A DNA stretch of 44,425 nt from NCBI GenBank assembly GCA_001821295.1, contig MHSK01000031.1, positions 1-44,425 on the forward strand, given 5' to 3'. Positions 21,486-30,506 of the stretch are shown here, in pieces. Each line of letters opens with the position of its first letter. The stretch's first letter is position 1. The stretch comes from Candidatus Taylorbacteria bacterium RIFCSPLOWO2_12_FULL_43_20 (GTDB taxonomy: Bacteria > Patescibacteriota > Minisyncoccia > Phycocordibacterales > HO2-43-120). The position numbers and the translations under genes are program-made. Under the pieces are notes generated by a model. The model was not told the DNA's origin and made no database searches. It saw only the letters and a program-made list of their open reading frames with translations.

Positions 21486-23483
21486 ATGAACATCTACGTG
21501 ATATTTTCGTTGGTTAGCGCAGTGTTGGCTATTTTATACGGTTTCTTTTTGATTCGTTTAATAATGAAGAAGAGCGCCGGAAACGAGGAGATGCAGAGCA
21601 TAAGCTCCGCCATTAGCGAAGGAGCTAAGGCATATCTACACAGGCAATACATCACAATCGCGAGAATAGCTATAGTACTTTTCATAATCTTGTGGATCGC
21701 ACTTGATCTTTCCACTGCCATCGGTTTCGTGGCCGGAGCATTTTTGTCCGGTCTCGCGGGATACATAGGCATGAACGTATCCGTCAGGACGAACGTGAGG
21801 ACAGCCGAAGCGGCAAGAGAAGGTCTAGAGCCCGCGCTAGTCATGGCTTTTCGCGGAGGAGCGGTAACCGGACTTCTTGTCGTAGGCCTCGCTCTTCTTG
21901 GAATTTCCGCTTTTTTTGCATTGACTGAAGGAGTCGCGCCTCTGATCGGCTTCGGATTCGGAGCCAGTTTGATCTCTGTCTTCGCGCGGCTTGGAGGAGG
22001 AATATTTACGAAGGCCGCGGATGTCGGAGCTGACCTAGTCGGAAAAGTTGAAGCGGGAATTCCTGAAGATGACCCGCGCAATCCGGCGGTTATCGCCGAC
22101 AATGTCGGAGACAATGTCGGCGATTGCGCCGGCATGGCCGCCGATCTTTTTGAAACGTATGCCGTTACTTCTGTCGCCGCCATGCTTCTCGGATCCCTGC
22201 TTTTTGCGGGTTTTGATGGCGCTTTGATTTATCCGCTTGCCATTGGAGGAGTGGCGATCATAAGTTCTATTATCGGTACATGGTTCGTGCGACTTAAGAA
22301 GGGTTCGTCAAATATAATGGGCGCGCTTTATAAAGGACTTATTGTCTCGGGCGTTTTGGCGGCCATCGGTTTTTATCCAATTACAAAATATATAATGTCC
22401 GGCAACGGGCTTTATGGTACTTGGGCTCTGTATGTGTGTTCACTTGTGGGACTAGCGGTTACGGCTCTTATGGTCGTGATAACCGAATATTACACGTCAA
22501 CAAGTTACGCTCCTGTTAAATCAATAGCTCTCGCTTCGGAATCCGGACATGGTACCAACGTGATACAGGGCCTCGCGATTTCCATGAAAGCCACCGCTTT
22601 GCCCTTGCTTACTATTGTCGGAGGTATATTGGCAACGTATTATTTCGCGGGACTTTACGGTATAGCGATCGCCGCCATGAGCATGCTGTCAATGACGGGA
22701 ATTATTGTGGCTATTGATGCCTATGGTCCCATAACGGATAACGCGGGAGGAATCGCGGAGATGGCACACTTGCCTGAATCAGTAAGAAACGTAACCGACC
22801 CTCTTGATGCTGTCGGCAATACCACGAAAGCTGTGACAAAAGGGTACGCCATCGGCTCTGCCGGATTGGCCGCTCTCGTTCTTTTTGCCTCGTATACTCA
22901 GGAATTTGCCAATCTCGGCATGCCGTTGAGTTTTGAACTTGGAGACCCTAGGGTGCTCGTGGGTCTTTTCATAGGAGGACTATTGCCTTACTATTTTGCC
23001 GCGCTCTGTATGGAGGCGGTCGGAACCACTGCTGGCAAAGTTGTGGAAGAAGTGCGCAGGCAGTTCAGAGAGATCAAAGGGATAATGGAAGGTACTGCCA
23101 GGCCAGACTATGCCAGATCTGTTGATATCGTAACCAAAGCTTCAATAAAACAAATGATAGTTCCCGCGCTCATTCCTGTCGCCGCGCCTATCGTCGTCGG
23201 TTTCGTCTTGGGTCCAGTGGCTCTCGGCGGACTTTTGGTTGGAAGCATAATTACCGGACTTTTCGTCGCCATTGCCATGACTTCAGGAGGAGGAGCTTGG
23301 GACAACGCTAAGAAATATATAGAGGAGGGACATCACGGGGGCAAAGGCAGTGACGCTCATAAGGCGTCAATAACAGGAGATACCGTCGGCGATCCATATA
23401 AAGATACGGCCGGTCCTGCCATCAATCCCATGATAAAAATTCTAAACATAGTGGCTCTGCTTCTGGTGGCGTTTATGATTTAG
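21486..23483 (+). CDS. hppA: Membrane-bound H+-pumping pyrophosphatase, K+-independent type
   Basis: 665 residues, about 16 transmembrane helices. The catalytic loop [20 protein letters not shown] and the following [18 protein letters not shown] hold the pyrophosphate and Mg2+ ligands; the third conserved segment ([18 protein letters not shown]) is at the C-terminus. [18 protein letters not shown] has Lys at the position (about 448) that distinguishes K+-independent, proton-pumping enzymes from K+-dependent ones, which have Ala. It hydrolyses cytosolic pyrophosphate and exports H+, building membrane potential cheaply. Predicted leaderless (-10 box 6 nt upstream). Monocistronic. Confidence 0.96.
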   Translation: MNIYVIFSLVSAVLAILYGFFLIRLIMKKSAGNEEMQSISSAISEGAKAYLHRQYITIARIAIVLFIILWIALDLSTAIGFVAGAFLSGLAGYIGMNVSVRTNVRTAEAAREGLEPALVMAFRGGAVTGLLVVGLALLGISAFFALTEGVAPLIGFGFGASLISVFARLGGGIFTKAADVGADLVGKVEAGIPEDDPRNPAVIADNVGDNVGDCAGMAADLFETYAVTSVAAMLLGSLLFAGFDGALIYPLAIGGVAIISSIIGTWFVRLKKGSSNIMGALYKGLIVSGVLAAIGFYPITKYIMSGNGLYGTWALYVCSLVGLAVTALMVVITEYYTSTSYAPVKSIALASESGHGTNVIQGLAISMKATALPLLTIVGGILATYYFAGLYGIAIAAMSMLSMTGIIVAIDAYGPITDNAGGIAEMAHLPESVRNVTDPLDAVGNTTKAVTKGYAIGSAGLAALVLFASYTQEFANLGMPLSFELGDPRVLVGLFIGGLLPYYFAALCMEAVGTTAGKVVEEVRRQFREIKGIMEGTARPDYARSVDIVTKASIKQMIVPALIPVAAPIVVGFVLGPVALGGLLVGSIITGLFVAIAMTSGGGAWDNAKKYIEEGHHGGKGSDAHKASITGDTVGDPYKDTAGPAINPMIKILNIVALLLVAFMI

Positions 23484-23916
23484 AAAACACAAATCAATGA
23501 ATGGGGACGAATGCTACAAATAGGGAATCCTCGACTAACATGAACAATTGACAATTGACAAGGAAGAGAGAGAAATCCTCCGGTCTACGACCACCTCCTT
23601 TACGAAAGGAGGAAGAAGAGGAGACACCCCATCCCTCCGCACCTTCTTTTATCCGATAAAAGAAGGTGCGGAGGACTTCCCCTCTAAAGAGGGGAAGAGG
23701 GGATGAAGAAATTTCTCCTTCGAGTTCCTCAGGATGGTGAAGCAATTGAACCATAATTACTAATTTCTAACAGAAGAAGAAGGGAAAGGGAGAAATAGGA
23801 AAATAGGGTTTTGTCCACAGTTTATCGCACGCTGTTTTTATTGTAGTGGTATTATATACATACGGCGCGTTTTACGCGTTGCGGATAGTTTAACAATAAA
23901 CATTAAAAGCAGAATT
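23484..23916. repeat. Repeat mosaic spacer with 20-bp palindrome
   Basis: 23542-23615 holds the TTGACA-rich module and CTCCTTTACGAAAGGAGG block. 23634-23653 and 23655-23674 form a 20-bp perfect palindrome (relative of 7850-7886). 23708-23757 is the module AAATTTCTCCTTCGAGTTCC followed by TCAGGATGGTGAAGCAATTG, also at 25566, 35010, 35776 and 41018. The last 110 bp before the next gene is non-repetitive and AT-rich. Confidence 0.85.
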
Positions 23917-24825
23917 ATGAAATTTAATAAAACAATAATTATATTTGCCGTGGTGGTAATAGCGGGTAGTTATTACCATGTGTCGGCTGAGACAGATACA
24001 GACGTTCGTTCCAGCGAAGAGGTCAGAGTGCGGCTGGATCCGTCACGCGCCCGCCGTGACATTGAAAGGCCGGAAGCGCGCGCGCAAGTTGAGACGAGGC
24101 AGAAAATTGAAATGGATAACAGAAGGGAAGAGACGCGCGTACGCGTGGATGCTCGCGGTGGAATGGAAGACGGATCCGTGGAGACACGAAGCAGAGAGGA
24201 AGTGAGGGTGATAAACAGAATTAGGTCGGATGAGGTGAGAGACAGAGCGGGAATTATTAAGCAGGAACTTATCCAACAGGCGAGGGTGAGATCGGACGCG
24301 AGGCCGAGGATTAGCGCCGAGATAATGGAAAAGAGGGAGGAGTACCGATCCATGAGTTTTGAGCAAAGGCAAGAAAAAAGAGAAGAGATAAGAGAGAAGT
24401 TGAAAAGTGAGCGCAACAAAAATATTGTCAGACGCGTACATATGCTGATAGCCAAATTAAACAGCGCCGTAGACCGATTGTTGGTGATAGGATCCAAGCT
24501 GGAGACAAGAATAGAGAAAATGGAAGAACGCGGCATAGTGCTTACAAGAGCCAAGGAGCTTGTTTCGGATTTTAAAGACAAGGCGGTGATCGCGGATGAG
24601 GATATCGCTTCCGCCGAGGCGGAGATAACGCTGATGATTTCCGGAGAAATCACCAGTGATACCGGAGCGAAAGTCAGAACGGCTTTAAAGACAGCGGAAG
24701 AAAGTGTGAGAGCGGTGCATAAAGCTTTGGTTGAAGCCACCAAAGCGGTTAAGGCCAATGTCAAAACGGAGCAGGAGACAAGCGCCGAGGTGGAGGAGGG
24801 GGATGAAGAAATTTCTAATATCTAA
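23917..24825 (+). CDS. Exported Arg/Glu-rich helical protein
   Basis: 302 residues. A signal peptide (MKFNKTIIIFAVVVIAGSYY) is followed by a low-complexity Arg/Glu/Asp-rich region (25-110; EVRVRLDPSR type) and a long helical half (about 130-285) with coiled-coil character. Similar exported, highly charged proteins are common in Parcubacteria and remain unnamed. No anchor or lipobox is clear. Its last codons (EEISNI) and stop lie in an AATTTCTAAT-type repeat. Antisense open frames across it are by-products of its codon bias. Confidence 0.8.
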   Translation: MKFNKTIIIFAVVVIAGSYYHVSAETDTDVRSSEEVRVRLDPSRARRDIERPEARAQVETRQKIEMDNRREETRVRVDARGGMEDGSVETRSREEVRVINRIRSDEVRDRAGIIKQELIQQARVRSDARPRISAEIMEKREEYRSMSFEQRQEKREEIREKLKSERNKNIVRRVHMLIAKLNSAVDRLLVIGSKLETRIEKMEERGIVLTRAKELVSDFKDKAVIADEDIASAEAEITLMISGEITSDTGAKVRTALKTAEESVRAVHKALVEATKAVKANVKTEQETSAEVEEGDEEISNI

Positions 24826-24886
24826 TTACTAATTTCTAACAGAGGAGGGGAGATCTATAAGTTTTTTAATTTAAATTAATAATACT

Positions 24887-25249
24887 ATGGACAATACACA
24901 GCAAAATTTGAATCAAAATCAAAACAAGGAGTCCGCTCCCGCGGAATCTCCAATGCCTGTCGCGCCGGAAAAGCCGAGCAAGTCAAATATCGGCGCGCTT
25001 ATCGGTTCATTAGTTTTAGTGGCGGTACTTCTCGTGGGCGGGCTTTATGTCTGGGGTGCTCGTCTTACCGATACGGAAGAAACAGCGAATCAGCCGTTGT
25101 CGTCAGAGCAGGATGAAAAAACTGAAGAAAGCTCGGAGGATGCCGGGGCCGTATCTGAATCCGACGACTTGGTTGATATAGAAGATGAATTGGCCGGCAC
25201 TGAATTTGAAGGATCGGCTGATCTTGATCTGGAGTTTGAGGCGGAGTAA
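24887..25249 (+). CDS. Single-pass membrane protein with acidic outer tail
   Basis: 120 residues. A Gln/Asn/Pro-rich cytoplasmic start (MDNTQQNLNQNQNKES) precedes one helix (IGALIGSLVLVAVLLVGGLYVW, about 35-56) and an acidic Glu/Ser/Asp-rich exterior. No domain is recognised. Strong terminator 20 nt after the stop. A short charged membrane protein of this build is often found beside other surface proteins in CPR; no specific role can be given. Confidence 0.75.
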   Translation: MDNTQQNLNQNQNKESAPAESPMPVAPEKPSKSNIGALIGSLVLVAVLLVGGLYVWGARLTDTEETANQPLSSEQDEKTEESSEDAGAVSESDDLVDIEDELAGTEFEGSADLDLEFEAE

Positions 25250-25269
25250 GGACTCTTTTGTTTGGAGGG

Positions 25270-25302
25270 AAAAAACTTGTCCACTCGTGGGGCAAGTTTT
25301 TT
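25270..25302 (+). terminator. Intrinsic terminator
   Basis: AAAAAACTTG, inner CC/GG pairs, CAAGTTTTTT. T-rich 3' side. Confidence 0.9.
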
Positions 25303-25742
25303 ATTATTGAAGTGATATAATAAATTTGATAGGTAGGGGGAAATTTCCAATTACCAAGTACCAATTTCCAAACAAATCCTAATTCTCAATTTCCAATTTC
25401 TAATTGAATAGGACTTACGTGTTTGGTGTCATTCCCGCGAAGGCGGGAATCCAGAGTATGCAGATAATATCTTGGATTCCCGCCTTCGCGGGAATGACAG
25501 ATAGGGACTGGTTGGAAAAGGCTAAAATGCACAAGTTCTATAGAAGAAAAAAAGAAGAAGGGAGAAGAAATTTCTCCTTCGAGGTCCTCAGGATGGTGAA
25601 GCAATTGAACCATAATTTCTAATGAGCACCCCATCGCCTCGGAAACCTCCACCTTCGCTAATAAGCTACGGCGGGACACAGTCGGCTCTTCCCCTCTAAA
25701 GAGGGGAAGAGGGAGACAGAGAATATATAAGAAATTGTTTCT
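25303..25742. repeat. Repeat mosaic before pilB
   Basis: AATTTCTAAT-type words (25338-25405), a type 2 miniature element (from 25411), the CTCCTTCGAGGTCC module (25566-25617), CACCCCATCGCCTCGG (25626-25641), and CGGGACACAGTCGG (25672-25685) with CCCCTCTAAAGAGGGG hairpin (25691-25706). No gene. Confidence 0.85.
25411..25536. mobile_element. Type 2 miniature element with 27-bp inverted repeat
   Basis: Starts with GGACTTACG after TA (25409-25410). 25427-25453 and 25473-25499 are perfect 27-bp inverted copies, each containing ATTCCC-N8-GGGAAT, around a 19-nt spacer. The right end is not sharply defined; the position given is approximate. Confidence 0.75.
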
Positions 25743-27497
25743 ATGTATATAGAAGAAAAACAGCTTAAAGATTTCGTCGTTGACTCCGGCCTTGTATCAA
25801 AAAAGGATTTTGACGCGGCGGAAAAAGAAGCGCTCGCCGGAAAGACAAGCATAAGCAATGTTCTTGTCCGCGCCGGAAAAATAAAAGAGGAAGAGATGAG
25901 GCGTATGCAGGCATATGTGCTGGGCATTCCTTTTGTTGATCTCAAAAATCAAAAAATTGATTTTGATATTTTGTCCCTTATTCCGGAGCCAATCGCCCGA
26001 AAACACAATATTATAGCTTTCAAAAAATCCGATGAAGGGCTTGAGGTGGCGATGACAGACACGGATGACTTGGCCGCCATAGATTTTGTCAAGAAAAAGG
26101 TAAAGCTGAAAATTCTGCCTCGCCTTACTGATGATGAATCGGTGAAGAGAGCAATTCTTCAGTACCAGAAAAGTTTAAAAGCGGAATTTGGCGACATTAT
26201 CGCGAAAGAGGCGCTAAATTTGAAAACTGTCAGTGAAGACTCTGGGGAGAGTGTTAGTGAAAGCGATCTGAAGAAAATGGCAGAAGAGTTGCCGGTCGTT
26301 AGGATTGTGGACACACTTTTGAAGCACGCGATATTGCAAAACGCGTCCGACATACATATTGAACCGCAGGAAAAGGAGGTGGTTGTCCGATATAGAATTG
26401 ACGGCATATTGCACGACACCATGATGCTGCCAAAAAACGCGGGTCCGTCTATAACCGCGAGAATTAAAGTTTTGGCCAACCTTAAGTTGGACGAGAAACG
26501 ACTGCCTCAAGACGGACGGTTCAAAATAGAAATGAACACGGAAAAGGTATCTTTCAGAGTTTCTATTTTGCCCATTTATTATGGAGAGAAAACAGTCATG
26601 CGTTTGCTTCGCGAAAACATTTCCGGTTTTTCTTTGGAAGCCATGGGGTTCCACGGCGCGGGTTTGGAGAAAATCCACTCGGCGCTAAAACAAACGACCG
26701 GAATGATTCTTACCACCGGGCCGACCGGTTCCGGAAAAACAACGACTCTGTATACCATGCTGGATATCTTAAATACGCCGGACGTTAATATTTCTACCAT
26801 AGAAGATCCCATTGAATATCAGATGAAAAGAGTGAACCAAACTCAAGTGCGGCCGGACATCGGTTTCTCTTTCGCTTCGGGATTGAGAACTTTGGTAAGG
26901 CAGGATCCGGACATAATTATGGTCGGTGAAATACGAGATAACGAGACGGCGTCGCTTGCCATTAACGCGGCGCTGACCGGACATTTAGTTCTTTCAACTC
27001 TCCACACCAATTCCGCGGCCGGCGCGACGCCCCGGCTATTGGATATGAGAGCGGAGCCATTTCTCATTGTCTCAACTGTCAATATTATAATTGGCCAACG
27101 CTTGATACGGCGTCTTAATGATGAAAATAAAGAAAGCTATTTTTTGAACTCCACGGAGATACAAGCGTTGGCCAAGATGATAGATCTAGATAGGGTCTTG
27201 GGGTTTCTTCGGGAAGAAGATGTCGTGGGCAAGACTGCCACGTGGGACAAAATTCCTTTTGCCAGGCCGAAAAAAAATAAAGATGACAGCGATTGTTTCG
27301 AGGGGCGAATAGGAATTCATGAAGTGCTTAAGGTTACCAATTCAATAAAAGAATTGATTCTTCAATCAAAAAGCAGTGATGTTATAGAAGAGAGGGCGAA
27401 GAAAGACGGTATGATGACGATGGTTGAAGACGGTATTTTCAAGGCGGCGCAGGGCATTACGACCATAGAAGAGGTGTTTAGGGTGGTGAATGAGTAG
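25743..27497 (+). CDS. pilB: Type IV pilus assembly ATPase PilB
   Basis: 584 residues. N-terminal MshEN-type domain (1 to about 150), then the GspE/PilB motor: Walker A GPTGSGKTTT (about 325-334), the Asp box STIEDPIEY, Walker B DPDIIMVGEIRD (about 387-398) and the His box TGHLVLSTLHTN. It powers pilin polymerisation at the inner membrane. The CxxC...CxxC zinc motif of classical PilB before GRIGIHEV is absent; only one Cys (DDSDCFEGRIGIHE) remains, a pattern typical of Parcubacteria. First gene of the pilus cluster; its ATG has no Shine-Dalgarno. Confidence 0.96.
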   Translation: MYIEEKQLKDFVVDSGLVSKKDFDAAEKEALAGKTSISNVLVRAGKIKEEEMRRMQAYVLGIPFVDLKNQKIDFDILSLIPEPIARKHNIIAFKKSDEGLEVAMTDTDDLAAIDFVKKKVKLKILPRLTDDESVKRAILQYQKSLKAEFGDIIAKEALNLKTVSEDSGESVSESDLKKMAEELPVVRIVDTLLKHAILQNASDIHIEPQEKEVVVRYRIDGILHDTMMLPKNAGPSITARIKVLANLKLDEKRLPQDGRFKIEMNTEKVSFRVSILPIYYGEKTVMRLLRENISGFSLEAMGFHGAGLEKIHSALKQTTGMILTTGPTGSGKTTTLYTMLDILNTPDVNISTIEDPIEYQMKRVNQTQVRPDIGFSFASGLRTLVRQDPDIIMVGEIRDNETASLAINAALTGHLVLSTLHTNSAAGATPRLLDMRAEPFLIVSTVNIIIGQRLIRRLNDENKESYFLNSTEIQALAKMIDLDRVLGFLREEDVVGKTATWDKIPFARPKKNKDDSDCFEGRIGIHEVLKVTNSIKELILQSKSSDVIEERAKKDGMMTMVEDGIFKAAQGITTIEEVFRVVNE

Positions 27498-27644
27498 GAA
27501 AGAGGATGAAGGAATTTCTAATTTCTAATATCTAATTTCTAATAGAAGAAAAGGGGGAGAAGAAATTTCTAATTGAAGAACATTTGACTTGAACAATTGA
27601 CCAAAGCAAAGATTAGAAAGAAATCTCTAATTTCTAATAGATTT

Positions 27645-28856
27645 ATGGCTGAATTTAAATACAAAACAATAGATAAGGAAGGAAAAGTATCCGAAGGCAG
27701 TCAAGAAGCCGCGGACAAGTTCGCTGTGTATCACTTGTTGAAAAAAGACGGAGTTACCGTTATTGACGTGGAAGAAAAGAAAAGGTCGTCGTTCAGCTGG
27801 GAATATATAAAAACCATAGGAGTGATTGGCGTGAGGGAAAAGATAAATTTCGCTAGAAACATGGGCAGCATGCTTGAGGCGGGCCTTTCCTTGTCCCGAG
27901 TCTTATCCGTGATGGAAAGACAAACCAAGAACGGCAAATTGATGAGGGTGCTCAGGGAAACCAATGACGATATTAGGGCAGGCAAAACACTCAGCCAGTC
28001 GCTGGCCGAAAAAGGGAAAACATTTTCGCCGCTTTTCATATCCATGGTAAAGGCGGGAGAAGAAGGAGGAACTCTATCGCAATCGCTGAAAATTCTGAGT
28101 ATTCAAATGGAGAAATCCTATCTCCTTGGTAAGCGACTGAAAGGGGCGCTTATATATCCGTCCATAATACTATGCGTTATGATCGCCATAGCAATATTAA
28201 TGCTCATATATATTGTGCCGACACTTACCGCGACATTTGAGGATTTGGACGTGGAACTTCCTTTTACCACCCAGATAGTCATAATGACAAGCGATTTTTT
28301 GAAAAACAATACGGCTACCGCGTTGTTGTTATTCCTGGCGCTGGGCGGAGTGTCCTCATGGTATTTTAGGACGAAAAAAGGTAAAAGAGTTTTTGACAAA
28401 GCGGTTCTTAAAATCCCTGTGATTTCCGGAATCATAAAAGAATCAAATTCCGCGAGAACAGCCCGCACTCTTTCATCGCTGCTTACATCAGGCGTAGATT
28501 TTATCATCGCTGTTGAGACTACGCGCGATGTCATACAAAATGTTTATTATAAAGATGTGCTGGAGGAAGCAAAAATGAAAATAGAAAAGGGCGAGCCGAT
28601 ATCTGAAGTTTTCAACAAACGAGATGATCTGTATCCTCCGTTTGTCGGTGAAATGGTAAGCGTGGGCGAAGAAACAGGAAAGCTCGGTGAAATGCTTTCA
28701 GGTGTAGCGATCTATTACGAGCAAGAAGTTGACCAAAAGACTAAGGATCTGTCCACGATAATAGAGCCGTTGCTCATGGTAATCATAGGATTCGCTGTCG
28801 GATTTTTCGCTCTGTCCATGATCACACCGATGTATTCAGTCATGAGTGGGATATAA
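27645..28856 (+). CDS. pilC: Type IV pilus inner-membrane platform protein PilC
   Basis: 403 residues from the ATG at 27645 (MAEFKYKTID). Two GspF domains (about 70-190 and 270-390), each with the family helix pattern; FARNMGSMLEAGLSL and FVGEMVSVGEETGKLGEML are hallmark segments, with transmembrane helices near 170-200, 220-240 and 375-400. It bridges PilB to the pilus base. A longer in-frame start at 27597 is rejected because the extra codons are spacer repeat. The 147-bp gap from pilB is itself low-complexity repeat. Confidence 0.95.
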   Translation: MAEFKYKTIDKEGKVSEGSQEAADKFAVYHLLKKDGVTVIDVEEKKRSSFSWEYIKTIGVIGVREKINFARNMGSMLEAGLSLSRVLSVMERQTKNGKLMRVLRETNDDIRAGKTLSQSLAEKGKTFSPLFISMVKAGEEGGTLSQSLKILSIQMEKSYLLGKRLKGALIYPSIILCVMIAIAILMLIYIVPTLTATFEDLDVELPFTTQIVIMTSDFLKNNTATALLLFLALGGVSSWYFRTKKGKRVFDKAVLKIPVISGIIKESNSARTARTLSSLLTSGVDFIIAVETTRDVIQNVYYKDVLEEAKMKIEKGEPISEVFNKRDDLYPPFVGEMVSVGEETGKLGEMLSGVAIYYEQEVDQKTKDLSTIIEPLLMVIIGFAVGFFALSMITPMYSVMSGI

Positions 28857-29001
28857 ATGTGGAGGAAGTAGTTAGTTGATAGTCGATAGTTGTTAGTAAT
28901 AATAATACAAATATCCCCCTTCGCTAAGAAGCTACGGCGGGACGCGGTATGAAAGGAGGAAGAAAAGGGGAGAATAGGGAAATGCGGTAAAATTAATCTA
29001 A

Positions 29002-29502
29002 ATGGGCTTGAGAACAAAAATCACAAATACATACAAAAAAAGCGGGTTGGCTTTGGTGGAAGCGGTTGTTGCTGTTTCCATACTTCTCATAATATTTGTG
29101 GGTGTAATTTCCGCCTACAATTATTATCTTTACTTATCAATAAACAATATACCGCTCGTAAAAGCCGCTTATTTGGCGGAAGAAGGGGTGGAAGCCGTAA
29201 AGATTTTTAGAGATTTATCTTGGAATGATAACGTCGCTACTTTGGGGAACGGAACAGGTTACCATCTGATTTTCAACGCGGGATCATACGAAGCCACGAC
29301 GACGGTTCTAATGATTGACGGCCAGTATTCAAGAATGCTGTATCTGGAAGAGGTGAGGCGAAATGCTGATAAAGATATAAGCGATAGTGGTGATGTTGAT
29401 GATAATATTAGAAAAGTGACGATCGCGGTTTCCTGGCAGGACGGCCGCGGAACAACTACGAAAAAAATATCTACTTATGTTACAAACCTTTTCAAAAATT
29501 AG
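29002..29502 (+). CDS. Type IV prepilin-like protein (PilV/PulG type)
   Basis: 166 residues. Class III signal: basic leader, then KKSG^LALVEAVVAVSILLI, with cleavage after Gly and Glu at +5, followed by the hydrophobic assembly helix. The C-terminal domain (about 55-166) is beta-rich. It is a pseudopilin or minor pilin. A TAAAAT box ends 8 nt before the ATG, so this may be a separate near-leaderless transcript after pilC. It overlaps the next prepilin by 26 nt. Confidence 0.88.
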   Translation: MGLRTKITNTYKKSGLALVEAVVAVSILLIIFVGVISAYNYYLYLSINNIPLVKAAYLAEEGVEAVKIFRDLSWNDNVATLGNGTGYHLIFNAGSYEATTTVLMIDGQYSRMLYLEEVRRNADKDISDSGDVDDNIRKVTIAVSWQDGRGTTTKKISTYVTNLFKN

Positions 29503-29968
29503 AACCAATTTCAAAAGAAAAGAGAATCGCGGATTTACTCTGGTGGAAGTTATTATAGCTATTAGCGTAATCGTCATTTTACTTTCAGTTATTCTCGGCT
29601 CGTTCTACAGCTTCAAAAAAAATCAGTCGGTGGATAAAACTTCAAGAAATGTTTTTTCTCTCATTGAAGAAGCCAGAGTTTTGACGCTTGCCTCCAGAGA
29701 AGAAGCCAGGTACGGGGTCCACTTTGAGAATGATTCAGCCGTTCTTTTTAAAAATAGCTATGTTTTAGGCAATGCCGGAAACAAAGTTGTGGACGTATCT
29801 GCCCCCGCCGTGATAAGCGAAATCAATCTTGCCGGAGGTAACAGTGTCATCTTTGATCGGCTTATAGGGAGTACGGCAAATTTTGGCACGGTTGTGATAG
29901 CGTCCGTTGATGGCACGGAAAATAAAATAATTACGATTTATAAATCCGGATTAGCGCAAATAGAATGA
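29477..29968 (+). CDS. Type IV prepilin (GspH/FimT-like)
   Basis: 163 residues. NRG^FTLVEVIIAISVIVIL is a textbook prepilin peptidase site with Glu at +5. The head domain resembles GspH/FimT minor pilins, with ARVLTLASREEARYGV typical of their first strands. Overlaps the preceding prepilin by 26 nt and the next by 4 nt (ATGA), so these three are translationally coupled. Confidence 0.9.
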   Translation: MLQTFSKIRTNFKRKENRGFTLVEVIIAISVIVILLSVILGSFYSFKKNQSVDKTSRNVFSLIEEARVLTLASREEARYGVHFENDSAVLFKNSYVLGNAGNKVVDVSAPAVISEINLAGGNSVIFDRLIGSTANFGTVVIASVDGTENKIITIYKSGLAQIE

Positions 29969-30483
29969 AAATAAAAGTCAGAAAAACAGCGGGGTTTTCA
30001 TTGGTAGAAATAATTATATATACGGCTATTTTGGCTGCCGCTTCAGCAGTCGTGGTCAGCACTTTGCTGGCCCTTACTTCATCTTTTGAAAATGTCAAAA
30101 GCGGCAAAAGTATTGCCGGCTCGGCAAACGTGGCCTTAGAGCGAATAACCCGAGAAATAAGAAATAGCAAGAGCGCTGACTTGGCGGTGAGCCAGTTCAA
30201 CGTTAATCCGGGTGTTTTGAAATTGAACGCGGTGGATCAGTCTGGAGACGAGTACACAATAAAATTTTACATTGACGGCGGAGTAGTAATGGTAGAGAAA
30301 AATTCAGAATCAGCCGTCGCTCTAACATCGTCTCAGACTGTCGCGAACGACCTCACATTTAGAAGAGTGATCACTTCAGTGGGCGAGGCGATAAGGGTAG
30401 AGCTGGCGCTGGAGTCGGATTCAAATGGACAGCTGAAAAGTGAGAAGTTTTATGCCGCGGCGGTAATGAGGGGGAGCTATTAG
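29965..30483 (+). CDS. Type IV prepilin (PilW/GspJ-like)
   Basis: 172 residues. TAG^FSLVEIIIYTAILAAASA is the prepilin signal. The domain with ALERITREIRNSKSADL fits PilW/GspJ-type minor pilins, which cap or prime the fibre. Start overlaps the preceding stop (ATGA). Confidence 0.9.
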   Translation: MKIKVRKTAGFSLVEIIIYTAILAAASAVVVSTLLALTSSFENVKSGKSIAGSANVALERITREIRNSKSADLAVSQFNVNPGVLKLNAVDQSGDEYTIKFYIDGGVVMVEKNSESAVALTSSQTVANDLTFRRVITSVGEAIRVELALESDSNGQLKSEKFYAAAVMRGSY

Positions 30484-30506
30484 TATTGCGAACGGCATTT
30501 TAAAAA

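Noticed and set aside
21494-22183. 229-codon open frame antisense to hppA
   Set aside because: Lies within a well-conserved enzyme gene; composition is a by-product of the sense codons.
23973-24764. 263-codon open frame antisense to the exported Arg/Glu-rich protein
   Set aside because: Ser/Leu-rich low complexity expected from the complement of Arg/Glu codons; no start context.
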